Below the pieces are notes generated by a model. The model was given only the letters and a program-made list of their open reading frames with translations. It did not search any database and was not told where the DNA came from. Of a stretch of 38,281 nt of DNA, positions 18,545 through 26,199 are shown one piece after another. The translations under genes and the position numbers were made by a program. The DNA comes from CAYVQF01 sp964454015 (GTDB lineage: Bacteria > Myxococcota_A > Bradymonadia > UBA4248): assembly GCA_964454015.1 (NCBI GenBank), contig CAYVQF010000055.1, positions 1-38,281 of the forward strand, given 5' to 3'. Position 1 is the stretch's first letter. Each line of letters begins with the position of its first letter.

Positions 18545-19972
18545 ATGCGCCTGCTGCGCCGTTCACGAATTCTTTTGGTGTTGGCCACCCTCGCTTGCAC
18601 AGCGCACCTCGCTGGAGCCAACGCCTGGGCCCAGGATGGCCTCCCCCCAGCCGCCGCTGGCAGTGCGGCGGCCCAGGACTTCTCCGGTCAGGCCGGGGCT
18701 GACCTCGCCTTCGGCCGCCTCGGCGAGGATTATTTTCTCACGGTCTATTTGGCTGCCTCCTTTGCCATCTCCCAGCTCAAAATCGGCCTCCAAGTCCCGC
18801 TGCGCTTGCGGGTCATCGACAACGAACCCGAGCAAGATGACATCATCCGCAAAGAGGACTGGGACGAGGTCTCCGATTACCTGCGCCTCATTCGCTACCT
18901 CCAGTGGTCTGAACCGGGGGACCTCTTCTATGGACGCATCGGGGAGCTCAGCGGCGCCAACATCGGCCACGGGACCCTGATGAGCAATTACCTCAACGTC
19001 ATCGACATCGACCACTTCAAACTCGGCCTCGATACCAAGGTGAACTTCGCCTTTGGCGGCGCAGAGTTCGTCCTCGATAACCTCGCTGGACCGGAGATCT
19101 TCGGTGGCCGCGTCTTCCTGCGCCCCTGGTCTTTCGTCGACGCTGACGCCTACTGGACCAACTGGTCCGTCGGGACCTCCCTCTTGACCGATATTGGCGC
19201 CCCCAAGGCCCTCGAGGTCGACGCCACGACGGGACAGGTCCGCGTCGATGCCCAGAATAACCTCCGCTATTCCCATGACGCGGTGATCCTCTGGGGCTTG
19301 GATACGGACTTCACCGTCTTCGAAAACGACTGGGTCAGCGTTACACCCTACTGGGACAACAACTTCCTCTTTGGCACCGAGACGGGCTACGGCCTTCACC
19401 TCGGCGCGATCGCCGACTTCACCCTGCCCCTCGACACCAACCTCCAACTGCGCTTGGAGTATCAGTACCTCGGCGCCTACTATGCGCCGCAGTACCTCGA
19501 TGCCACCTACGAGATTCAGCGCCTGGTCTACCCCTCACCGGCAGCCTACGGGCCGGACGAGGTCGCCTTGACCAAGCAAGTGGTCACCGCCGCCAAAGAT
19601 CAGGGCGCCCACGGCTATCTCGGGCAGCTCGCGGTCTCCGTGCTCGGGATGGTCAGACTCAGCGGCCTCTACCGCGGCTCGGAGCGGCCGCGGGACAACG
19701 ATCTGCTGCTCCAGCTCCTCTTGCCGGAAATCCCCCGCGTCAAGTTAGGCGTGGTCTATGCCAAAGCCGGCTTCGCCGATGCCTCGGAAGCCTTCGACCC
19801 CGATGGCGCTGTCTTGCAGGCCCATGCCCGGGTCAATGTGTGGGCCTTCGTCGACCTCTTGGCCACCTTTAACCGGCGCTGGCAAGTGGTGAGTGAAGAG
19901 GGACCCAACTACGGTGAATACGAGAGCGTGGACGACTGGCACTTCGGTGTGGGGGCCTCCTTTGGATTCTAA
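18545..19972 (+). CDS. Outer-membrane beta-barrel protein, function unknown
   Basis: A 475-residue exported protein with a clear signal peptide (MRLLRRSRILLVLATLACTA, cleavage after NAWA). The rest is alternating hydrophobic and aromatic beta-strand sequence with many Tyr, Trp and Asp turns, and it closes with FGVGASFGF, the terminal aromatic typical of barrels inserted by the BAM machinery. I recognise no named family. I chose ATG 18545 because GGAG at 18535-18538 sits six bases before it; a TTG at 18533 in the same frame would remove that site and lengthen the signal peptide. It lies 129 bp after the giant gene and 16 bp before the TPR/PEGA gene, which suggests co-expression. It may be a partner channel or a structural barrel of the same assembly; this is inference from context. 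Confidence 0.85.
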   Translation: MRLLRRSRILLVLATLACTAHLAGANAWAQDGLPPAAAGSAAAQDFSGQAGADLAFGRLGEDYFLTVYLAASFAISQLKIGLQVPLRLRVIDNEPEQDDIIRKEDWDEVSDYLRLIRYLQWSEPGDLFYGRIGELSGANIGHGTLMSNYLNVIDIDHFKLGLDTKVNFAFGGAEFVLDNLAGPEIFGGRVFLRPWSFVDADAYWTNWSVGTSLLTDIGAPKALEVDATTGQVRVDAQNNLRYSHDAVILWGLDTDFTVFENDWVSVTPYWDNNFLFGTETGYGLHLGAIADFTLPLDTNLQLRLEYQYLGAYYAPQYLDATYEIQRLVYPSPAAYGPDEVALTKQVVTAAKDQGAHGYLGQLAVSVLGMVRLSGLYRGSERPRDNDLLLQLLLPEIPRVKLGVVYAKAGFADASEAFDPDGAVLQAHARVNVWAFVDLLATFNRRWQVVSEEGPNYGEYESVDDWHFGVGASFGF

Positions 19973-19988
19973 TCCGCTGAGAGATGCT

Positions 19989-20945
19989 ATGAAGAAAGGA
20001 GCCAAGAGCGGCTGGGGACGAACGCTGCGCCGCGCAGGCTTGAGCCTCGTCGTGATATGGGCCGCCGTGTCGTTCCAGGGCGCGAGGCTGTGGGCCAACA
20101 CCTTCGAGAGCGTCGTGGCTGAGGCCATCAAGCTCTACGTCGAGGAGAACTATGACGCGGCCATCGAGAAGTTTCTCGCCGCGCGCCTCATCAAGGATGA
20201 TCCCGAGCTCGTCTACAACATCGCGCGCGCCTACGAGAAGAAGGGCGACTGCCTCAACGCCAGGCGACACTATCTGCTCTTCCTCGACCACGCCAGAGCC
20301 GCTTCCCAATCACGCACCAAAGCCGAGGGCTTTTTGCGTGAGCTCGGCGATTGCCACAGCGAATCCGAGGTGCGTTTCGTCTGCGAACCCGCGCACGCCG
20401 AGCTCGTGATTGACGGCGCTGAGAGCATCCCCTGCGGTACCCTGTCGCTCCCTCCCGGCACCTACGACATCCTCATCAGCGCCCCGGGCCATCTCTCGCG
20501 TCAAGTGGCGCTCGAGGTCGGCGATGGCGGGGCCACTGGCATCTATAGTATCGCCTTGGCCGAGGTGCTCCTCAGCGACGCGCCCCTGGCCGAGAACTCG
20601 CAACACAATTGGCTCGCCATCTCACTCTTGGGCTCGGCCCTCGCGCTGGCCGGTGGCGCCGTAGGACTCGAGATCTACAACCACGAGGTCAACTACCAAA
20701 AAATCGAGAGGGCCGCCCGCAACCCCATGGCAGCACCACCGCGGGCCACCATCGACACCTACAATGATCTGCGGACGGCGACCTTCGCCATGGGCGGCGT
20801 GGGCTTGGGCTTGGGCGCCTTGGCCTTGTTCGTCTACGTCATGGATTTCAACGCGGCGGCGAATGCGTCGGCCCCCAACACGACCGTTCTCTCTGTCTCT
20901 CCTCTCCACGATGGCGTCATCGGAAGCTGGCGCGTCGCCTTTTAG
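19989..20945 (+). CDS. TPR and PEGA-like domain membrane protein
   Basis: A 318-residue protein with a signal peptide (TLRRAGLSLVVIWAAVSF, ending near LWANTF). One or two TPR-like helical pairs follow at about residues 25-115, containing AIKLYVEENYDAAIEKFLAA and NIARAYEKKGDCLNARRHY. A PEGA-like beta domain spans about 125-180 (VRFVCEPAHAELVIDG). Two hydrophobic helices near the C-terminus (LAISLLGSALALAGG and GGVGLGLGALALFVYV) anchor it. This layout is common in myxobacterial periplasmic proteins thought to bind partners. ATG 19989 is preferred over an in-frame upstream ATG at 19893, because only the later start puts the hydrophobic segment close to the N-terminus and avoids overlapping the barrel gene. 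It starts 16 bp after the barrel gene and ends 8 bp before the next gene, so it is probably in one operon with both. Confidence 0.85.
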   Translation: MKKGAKSGWGRTLRRAGLSLVVIWAAVSFQGARLWANTFESVVAEAIKLYVEENYDAAIEKFLAARLIKDDPELVYNIARAYEKKGDCLNARRHYLLFLDHARAASQSRTKAEGFLRELGDCHSESEVRFVCEPAHAELVIDGAESIPCGTLSLPPGTYDILISAPGHLSRQVALEVGDGGATGIYSIALAEVLLSDAPLAENSQHNWLAISLLGSALALAGGAVGLEIYNHEVNYQKIERAARNPMAAPPRATIDTYNDLRTATFAMGGVGLGLGALALFVYVMDFNAAANASAPNTTVLSVSPLHDGVIGSWRVAF

Positions 20946-20953
20946 GATTGCCC

Positions 20954-21478
20954 GTGCTCGAAACCTGGAACAAAGCGCGCTTCGCCGAACACCGCGCGCA
21001 GGCTAACGTCACCTATTTTCGCTACACTCAGAACGTCAAGGGCTTCGTCTTCCTCCAGATCTGTGCCGGCGTGTCTTTTGCAGTGGCTTTCGCGACCTAC
21101 GCCATCACCCATTTTACGCCGGCCTATTGGATCGTCTTCGCCGGCGCCCTGGTCAGCCTGGGCTGTGCCCTCCTGCTCTTGGTGGCCTACTGGGTCGTCT
21201 TTGCCAAGACCTCCGCCGTGGCCTTTGACCGCGATCATCTCTACATCATCGGCCTGCGCCAGGTCAGGCGCATCCCATGGCGCTCCCTCTCTCGGGAGGC
21301 TGCTGGCCTCCACGAAGAAGCCCAGGGCGCCCAAATAGGCACCCTGTCGATTCGCCTCGGCGAGCGACCCGTGCCGCTGCGCCTCTTCAACCCCTTCGTT
21401 TGGATTGAGGATTTCCCAACCTTGTTGGTCGAAGTCCTCAGCCAGATCAAGAACAATCAGGAAAGAACTGAGGACTGA
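20954..21478 (+). CDS. Small membrane protein, PH-like, unknown function
   Basis: About 174 residues with two adjacent membrane helices (GFVFLQICAGVSFAVAFATY near 30-50 and IVFAGALVSLGCALLLLVAY near 58-80), then a cytoplasmic beta-rich tail (VAFDRDHLYIIGLRQVRRIP) that reads like the bacterial PH-type or YcxB-type fold seen after paired helices. I cannot name a family with certainty. GTG 20954 is preferred because AGGA at 20944-20947 is six bases before it; a TTG at 20948 is in frame but too close to that site. The gene nearly abuts the TPR/PEGA gene (8-bp gap), implying translational linkage. Its role in the envelope cluster is unknown. Confidence 0.75.
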   Translation: MLETWNKARFAEHRAQANVTYFRYTQNVKGFVFLQICAGVSFAVAFATYAITHFTPAYWIVFAGALVSLGCALLLLVAYWVVFAKTSAVAFDRDHLYIIGLRQVRRIPWRSLSREAAGLHEEAQGAQIGTLSIRLGERPVPLRLFNPFVWIEDFPTLLVEVLSQIKNNQERTED

Positions 21479-21547
21479 GCTCGACCCCCGCTTTTTGCGT
21501 TGGCGCCCCTTAACCTGGAAAATGGCGCCAGCATGAGGAGGGGTCCA

Positions 21548-22399
21548 ATGAGCCACAGTGCCAAAAGCAGTGAACTTCACCGGGTCAACGGCCCACGCCG
21601 CGCTCAGGTGCTCGCCGTGGCCAACCAAAAGGGCGGCGTGGGTAAGACCGCGACGGCCCTCCACCTCGCCGCGGGACTGGCCCGCATGGGGCAGGCCGTC
21701 ACCTTGATCGATCTCGACCCCCAAGGACACATCGAGCTATGCCTACAAGGGGCACTCCTGGGCAAGCAGGCCCAGCTCAGCCGCGCCCTCCTCTCCGGGG
21801 ACACGGCCCTCGAGGCCCTGGTCGAAAAAACCCGCCTGCCCAACTTGCAAGTGGTCCTGGCCGACCCTGAGCTCGCCGCCCTCGAACCCTTCCTGGCCGG
21901 CCGCATCGCCAAAGAGTTTCTCCTGCGCCGCGCCCTCGAAGGCTTGCGCCAGACCCAAACGCTGCTGGTCCTGGATTGCCCGCCATCCCTGGGAGTACTG
22001 ACCGCCAACGCCCTGGCCGCAGCCGACTTGGTCATCGTCCCTTGCGAGCTCAACCTGCTCGGCCTCGACGGACTGGCCGATATGGTCGAAGCCATTGAAC
22101 AGACCCGCGATTTCCTCAACCGTGACCTCACCCTCGCTGGCGTCCTGCGTACCCGAGTCGATGCGCGCCAGATGGCGGTCAACGCGGCCATGGAGAAAGT
22201 GCTGCTGCGGCGCTACCCCCAACGCGTGCTCCCCATGGCCGTCCCCTTCTGTGCCGAGATGAGCAAGGCCCAGATGGCGGGCTGGCCACTCTTCACCACG
22301 GCACCCTCCTCTCCTGCGGCCCGTGCCTATGAGCAACTCTGCCTAGCCCTGCTCCAATCCTTGGGGCTGGAGAGCACGGCCCAGGTGGCCTGTGCTTGA
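21548..22399 (+). CDS. ParA/Soj-type ATPase (orphan)
   Basis: A 284-residue P-loop ATPase of the ParA/MinD superfamily. The deviant Walker A motif KGGVGKT is at residues 28-34, including the signature first lysine. LIDLDPQGH forms Walker A', LLVLDCPPSLG forms Walker B, and VIVPCELNLLGLDGLADMVE matches the ParA switch region. Such proteins dimerise on ATP and bind DNA or membrane to position plasmids, chromosomes, chemoreceptor arrays or envelope machines. ATG 21548 is chosen because a strong AGGAGG at 21537-21542 sits six bases upstream; earlier in-frame starts would hide that site. No parB or parS-like neighbour is visible, so this is an orphan partner whose cargo is unknown. It lies 69 bp after the envelope genes and before a membrane protein. 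Confidence 0.92.
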   Translation: MSHSAKSSELHRVNGPRRAQVLAVANQKGGVGKTATALHLAAGLARMGQAVTLIDLDPQGHIELCLQGALLGKQAQLSRALLSGDTALEALVEKTRLPNLQVVLADPELAALEPFLAGRIAKEFLLRRALEGLRQTQTLLVLDCPPSLGVLTANALAAADLVIVPCELNLLGLDGLADMVEAIEQTRDFLNRDLTLAGVLRTRVDARQMAVNAAMEKVLLRRYPQRVLPMAVPFCAEMSKAQMAGWPLFTTAPSSPAARAYEQLCLALLQSLGLESTAQVACA

Positions 22400-22445
22400 G
22401 AGCGAGGGGCTGGCATCGGTCGTCTCTCCGCTGCCAGTGAGCGGG

Positions 22446-22475
22446 TTGCGCTGAAGGGGCCCTTGTCGCTACAAG
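22446..22475 (+). promoter_or_regulatory. Possible promoter of the membrane-protein gene
   Basis: TTGCGC (22446-22451) and TACAAG (22470-22475) with an 18-bp spacer, about 115 bp before the start at 22589. Moderate match only. Confidence 0.25.
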
Positions 22476-22588
22476 AATCATGAGCCGAGGCGCACCTCCC
22501 ACGCGAAGTGTGCCGGCATGCCGAGCGTTGCATTGCGTCTCCGCGGCTGCTGCCAGACGCCCTGGCGCTTCACTAAAAGGAGTAATTG

Positions 22589-23371
22589 ATGCCATCTTTG
22601 ACCCCGCCGACCTCTTTCCTGGCCCTGTTTCTGGTTCTCGGTTTCGCCTTGCTCTTCTACATTTTTCTCGTCCTCCACGCGCGGCGTCAGCCAGTGGAGC
22701 AGGCCGACGATCAGATCGGCTTCAAGGTCGTCGTGGCCGCTTTCCTCATGTATGGCCTGGCCCTTGCCCTCATGGGCCTGTCATCGATTCTCCACTTCGT
22801 CCTCTCCCTCTTCGACAACAGCATGGACATCAAGGAAGGGCTGCCGCAGCTCGTCATCGGCGGGGCCGTTGCCGGTGGCGTCTATCTCTTCTTGGTCAAG
22901 CTCACCAATGTCGAAAACCATCCCAAAATCAGTCGCATGGTCCTCGGCTCGGTGGGCTTGGTCTGTGGCCTGACCGCCATCGGTGGCCTGACGGACTTCT
23001 TGACCCAGCTCTTCATGGGGGCGAGCTGGTCCATCATCACCCACGGCCTCTCGACGGCCATCGCCTTCGGGATCGGCGGCGCTGGGGCCCTCTTTTTGTT
23101 CATTCGCACCATCAAGGGGGGAGACCTCTTCTCCGTTTCCCTCGCGGGGCCGACCGTTGGCGCTCGCGCCCCTATCGTCCATCGGCCATCGGCACCACAG
23201 AGCGCCCCCCAAGCCGCGCCACAGGAAGCCATGCCTAACGAGCACCCTGAGGCTTACACCGTGCAGACCCCGGCCGTGCAGGGCGGACAACCGGCCGATT
23301 ACTATGGCGACAGCCGCCCCCAAGCCCGTCATGGTGGCTACATCGGGGGACGGCGCGACGGCGAGGGCTGA
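22589..23371 (+). CDS. Multi-helix membrane protein, unknown function
   Basis: A 260-residue protein with about five or six predicted membrane helices: FLALFLVLGFALLFYIFLVL, VVVAAFLMYGLALALMGL, LVIGGAVAGGVYLFLV, MVLGSVGLVCGLTAIGGL, then two shorter ones ending GIGGAGALFLFIRT. A soluble C-terminal tail from about residue 190 is rich in Pro, Gln and Ala and ends in Gly, Arg and Tyr. I do not recognise the family. ATG 22589 has an excellent AAAGGAG site at 22576-22582, six bases upstream; a TTG directly before it would be less well spaced. It is separated from the ParA gene by 189 bp with its own promoter-like sequence, so co-function with ParA is possible but not shown. Confidence 0.82.
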   Translation: MPSLTPPTSFLALFLVLGFALLFYIFLVLHARRQPVEQADDQIGFKVVVAAFLMYGLALALMGLSSILHFVLSLFDNSMDIKEGLPQLVIGGAVAGGVYLFLVKLTNVENHPKISRMVLGSVGLVCGLTAIGGLTDFLTQLFMGASWSIITHGLSTAIAFGIGGAGALFLFIRTIKGGDLFSVSLAGPTVGARAPIVHRPSAPQSAPQAAPQEAMPNEHPEAYTVQTPAVQGGQPADYYGDSRPQARHGGYIGGRRDGEG

Positions 23372-23498
23372 GCGGGCGCGACGTCGTCGGGGGGCTCGGG
23401 GACGCTGGGGCGAGAGCCTGCGCTGCATGGCGATTAGAGAATTTCGTCGACATACGACTTTTTTGCGGGCTCCATCTTTCTTGAGCGCATAATCTTCT

Positions 23499-23517
23499 CT
23501 GCTTTCCACGAAAGCAG
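23499..23517. repeat. Perfect hairpin after the membrane-protein gene
   Basis: CTGCTTTC, loop CAC, then GAAAGCAG: an 8-bp perfect stem. It lies about 130 bp after the membrane-protein gene and has no T-tract on either strand. It may be a weak terminator or a binding site. Confidence 0.5.
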
Positions 23518-23652
23518 GGCGTGCGCTGTCACCAGGTCTTGGTCGATTCGATAAGCATCAGCCTCGGCGAATCGCAGACCATGCACCGCCCATGGCTTCC
23601 TGCACAAGATTCGCTGATCCCGCGCTGCAACCGATGATGCGTCTTCTGCCTG

Positions 23653-23680
23653 TTGACGGCGCAGTGCGGCCCTTTATACT
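23653..23680 (+). promoter_or_regulatory. Sigma-70-like promoter of tdh-kbl
   Basis: TTGACG (23653-23658) and TATACT (23675-23680) each match five of six consensus positions with a 16-bp spacer. Transcription would start near 23687, giving a leader of about 105 nt before the tdh ATG. This is the best promoter match in the window. Confidence 0.62.
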
Positions 23681-23682
23681 GC

Positions 23683-23702
23683 CTCCCACGCGCCGGTGGG
23701 AG
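23683..23702 (+). promoter_or_regulatory. Inverted repeat over the tdh start of transcription
   Basis: CTCCCAC (23683-23689) and GTGGGAG (23696-23702) are a perfect 7-bp inverted repeat with a 6-bp centre. It overlaps the expected transcription start, the usual place for a repressor operator, or would form a hairpin at the 5' end of the mRNA. Confidence 0.5.
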
Positions 23703-23706
23703 AGAC

Positions 23707-23725
23707 CCTGGCATGGCATGCCAGG
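23707..23725 (+). promoter_or_regulatory. Second inverted repeat in the tdh leader
   Basis: CCTGGCATG, one base, CATGCCAGG: a perfect 9-bp inverted repeat just four bases after the first. As DNA it is a strong dyad for a dimeric regulator. As RNA it would give a stem with a short loop. Confidence 0.55.
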
Positions 23726-23793
23726 AGGGTGGCTGCTGGCTGTGCGCACCTGTCTGCGAAACGCGCCGAATGACAATGCTCCTGGGAGGAAAC

Positions 23794-24903
23794 ATGTCCG
23801 ACAAGATGTGGGCCGTGGTGAAAACACGACCGGAAATGGGTGCCGATTACGTCCAGATGCCTATCCCCGTCATCGCCGATGATGAAGTCTTGGTGAAGGT
23901 CCAAGCCACGTCGATCTGTGGCACCGATGTCCACATCTACAAGTGGGACGACTGGGCCGCTGGCCGCATTGGCGCCCACAACTTGCCCCAGATCATGGGA
24001 CACGAGGTCGCCGGTGAGGTCGTGGAAGTCGGCAGGGCCGTCCGGGGCTTGGTCGTTGGCGATTACATCTCGGCCGAGACTCACATCCCAGACCCCCAAG
24101 ATCTACAGACCCTTCTCGGGCAACCCCATATCGGCTCGCGCATGAAAATCCTCGGCGTGGACTGCCACGGCGCCTTCGCCGAGTACATCGCCGTCCCGGC
24201 CTCAGTCGCCTGGAAGAACGACCGCGACATCCCCCCGGAATTCGCCAGCGTCCAGGAGCCCCTCGGTAACGCCGCCTACGCCGTCCTCGGCGAAGACAAC
24301 GATGTCGCCGGGCGCTCCATGGTCATCATCGGCGATGGCCCCATCGCCCTCTTGGCCGTTGGCGTCGCCCGCGCTGTCGGGGTGACCAACATCTTCATCG
24401 TCGGCAAGTACGCCTTCAACCTCGACATCGCCCGCCGCATGGGAGCCGACCACGTCCTGGTCGCTACCGACGACACGGATCGCGTCGCCTACGTCAAGGA
24501 TCACACCCGCGGATACGGCGCCGACATCGTCCTCGAAATGGCCGGCTCGCAGCAGGCCTTGGACGAAGGCTTCCAGATGATCCGCAAAGGCGGGCGCTTC
24601 TCCGCCTTCGGCATCGCCTCCCAGCCAAAGCTGCCCGTCGACTACAACAACGGCATCGTCCTGCGCGGTATCCAAGTCCATGGCATCAATGGCCGCAAGA
24701 TGTTCGACACTTGGTATCGTGTGCGCAATCTCTTGGCTTCGGGACGCATCGACATCGCCCCCGTGGTCACCCACATGTTCACCCTCGAAGACTATGTGGC
24801 GGGCTTCGATAAAATGCTCGGCCGGCCGCGCGAAGCCGCCAAGGTCGTGCTCTTCCCTGACCCCAGCGAGCTCGTGGCGGCGCGCGCCCGACGCGGCCAA
24901 TGA
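23794..24903 (+). CDS. tdh: L-threonine 3-dehydrogenase-like zinc alcohol dehydrogenase
   Basis: Oxidation of L-threonine to 2-amino-3-ketobutyrate with NAD+, the first step of threonine breakdown; the product is used by Kbl, encoded next. The 369-residue medium-chain dehydrogenase has the catalytic zinc ligands in SICGTDVHIYKWDDW (Cys42) and MGHEVAGEV (His70, Glu71), and a Rossmann motif IGDGPIALLAVG. Similarity to enterobacterial Tdh runs throughout, for example GINGRKMFDTWYRVRNLL and PVVTHMF. Unusually, the four-cysteine structural-zinc lobe is absent: the stretch from AETHIPDPQD to CHGAFAEY has no Cys cluster. The C-terminus is slightly extended (VAARARRGQ). ATG 23794 follows GGGAGGA at 23784-23790. 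An upstream in-frame extension exists but lacks a ribosome site and covers the promoter. A related polyol or threonine-like dehydrogenase is possible; the kbl neighbour supports threonine. Confidence 0.88.
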   Translation: MSDKMWAVVKTRPEMGADYVQMPIPVIADDEVLVKVQATSICGTDVHIYKWDDWAAGRIGAHNLPQIMGHEVAGEVVEVGRAVRGLVVGDYISAETHIPDPQDLQTLLGQPHIGSRMKILGVDCHGAFAEYIAVPASVAWKNDRDIPPEFASVQEPLGNAAYAVLGEDNDVAGRSMVIIGDGPIALLAVGVARAVGVTNIFIVGKYAFNLDIARRMGADHVLVATDDTDRVAYVKDHTRGYGADIVLEMAGSQQALDEGFQMIRKGGRFSAFGIASQPKLPVDYNNGIVLRGIQVHGINGRKMFDTWYRVRNLLASGRIDIAPVVTHMFTLEDYVAGFDKMLGRPREAAKVVLFPDPSELVAARARRGQ

Positions 24904-24940
24904 ACCAGACGTCCCCAACCACAGCGACCATCTAACCATC

Positions 24941-24965
24941 GCGGCCACCGTCGTCTGGTGGCCGC
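24941..24965 (+). repeat. Intercistronic hairpin between tdh and kbl
   Basis: GCGGCCAC (24941-24948) and GTGGCCGC (24958-24965) form a perfect 8-bp stem with a 9-base loop in the 81-bp gap. It has no T-tract and ends eight bases before the kbl ribosome site. It could stabilise or process the mRNA and set the ratio of the two enzymes. Confidence 0.55.
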
Positions 24966-24984
24966 CCCCATCGAGGTCTGACCC

Positions 24985-26187
24985 ATGTACGGCGCAATCC
25001 GCGAAGAACTCCAGCAAGCACTCAATGAAATGGAAGAGGCCGGTCTGTACAAGCGCGAGCGGGTCATCAGCACCCCCCAAGGCCCAGCCATTGCCGTCAA
25101 AGGTGGCAAAGAAGTCCTCAACTTCTGCGCCAACAACTACCTCGGCCTCTCCTCCCACCCCAAGGTCATCCAGGCGGCCCAGGAAGGCCTCGAAAAATGG
25201 GGCTACGGGATGTCTTCCGTGCGCTTCATCTGCGGGACCCAAGAGATTCACAAGACCCTCGAAGAGAAGACCGCCAAGTTCTTGGGGATGGAAGACTGCA
25301 TCCTCTTCGCGGCTTGCTTCGATGCCAACGGCGGCGTCTTTGAGCCCTTCATGGACAAAGACTGTGCCATCATCACCGACGCCCTCAACCACGCCTCCAT
25401 CATTGATGGTATCCGCTTGGCCAAAGCGGAACGCTTCATCTACAACCACCTCGATATGGCCGATCTCGAGGCCAAACTGCAGGCGACGCAACACAAAAAG
25501 TACCGCATGATCGCCACCGACGGGGTCTTCTCCATGGACGGAGACATCGCACCCCTCAAAGAAATCTGCGATCTGGCCGAACGCTATGACGCCCTGGTGA
25601 TGGTCGATGAGTGCCACGCCAGCGGCTTCATCGGCAAGAACGGCCGCGGGACCCACGAGTATCGCGACGTCATGGGCCGCGTCGATATCATCACCACCAC
25701 CTACGGTAAAGCCCTCGGCGGCGCCTCCGGTGGCTGCGTCGCTGGCCCCAAGGAGATGATCCAGTGGCTGCGCCAAAAGGCACGCCCCTACCTCTTCTCC
25801 AACACCGTGCCACCTGCCGTGGTGGCGGGCTCCATCGCCGTCATGGATCTCCTCACCGAGACCACTGAGCTCCGCGACAAACTCGAGGCCAACCAGCGCC
25901 TCTTCCGCAAACTCATGACCGAAGCCGGTTTCGATCTCCGCCCCGGGGATCATCCCATCGTGCCCATCATGTTCTCCGCCTTCGAGGATGACGCGCGTCT
26001 GGCCCAAGCCTTCGCCGCCAAACTCCTCGAAGAGGGCATCTATGTCATCGGCTTCTCCTACCCCGTCGTCCCCAAAGGGAAGGCGCGCATCCGGGTGCAG
26101 CTCTCGGCAGCGCACACCGAGGCCCACATCCACCAGGCCGTCGCGGCCTTCGCCAAGGTCGGTCGCGAGCTCAAGGTCATCGCCTAG
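24985..26187 (+). CDS. kbl: Glycine C-acetyltransferase (2-amino-3-ketobutyrate CoA ligase)
   Basis: Thiolysis of 2-amino-3-ketobutyrate with CoA to glycine and acetyl-CoA, completing the threonine pathway begun by Tdh. The 400-residue PLP enzyme of the alpha-oxoamine synthase family matches Kbl at usual length. It opens MYGAIREELQQALNEMEEAG, then has CANNYLGLSSHP, SVRFICGTQEIHKTLE, TDALNHASIIDGIRL, the cofactor aspartate in MVDECHASGFIGKNGRGTHE, and the Schiff-base lysine in TTTYGKALGG (Lys242). GAGGT at 24973-24977 lies seven bases before ATG 24985. The gene is 81 bp downstream of tdh with a hairpin between. The close match to Kbl, including the Gly-Arg-Gly-Thr-His stretch, separates it from serine palmitoyltransferase, KAPA synthase and ALA synthase. 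Confidence 0.96.
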   Translation: MYGAIREELQQALNEMEEAGLYKRERVISTPQGPAIAVKGGKEVLNFCANNYLGLSSHPKVIQAAQEGLEKWGYGMSSVRFICGTQEIHKTLEEKTAKFLGMEDCILFAACFDANGGVFEPFMDKDCAIITDALNHASIIDGIRLAKAERFIYNHLDMADLEAKLQATQHKKYRMIATDGVFSMDGDIAPLKEICDLAERYDALVMVDECHASGFIGKNGRGTHEYRDVMGRVDIITTTYGKALGGASGGCVAGPKEMIQWLRQKARPYLFSNTVPPAVVAGSIAVMDLLTETTELRDKLEANQRLFRKLMTEAGFDLRPGDHPIVPIMFSAFEDDARLAQAFAAKLLEEGIYVIGFSYPVVPKGKARIRVQLSAAHTEAHIHQAVAAFAKVGRELKVIA

Positions 26188-26199
26188 GAACATCGCGAG

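Larger units (their letters stand above)
23372..23793. other. Long tdh upstream region
   Basis: 422 bp without a credible gene; the short frames here lack ribosome sites and protein-like composition. The first half has lower GC than the genes around it. It contains a perfect hairpin at 23499-23517, a strong promoter-like pair at 23653-23680, and two perfect inverted repeats downstream of it (listed separately). Confidence 0.7.

Noticed and set aside
23592..23882. A 96-codon frame upstream of and into tdh, and an N-terminal extension of Tdh back to 23653
   Set aside because: Neither has a ribosome site, they cover the promoter and inverted repeats, and Tdh homology starts at the ATG at 23794 with a good ribosome site.
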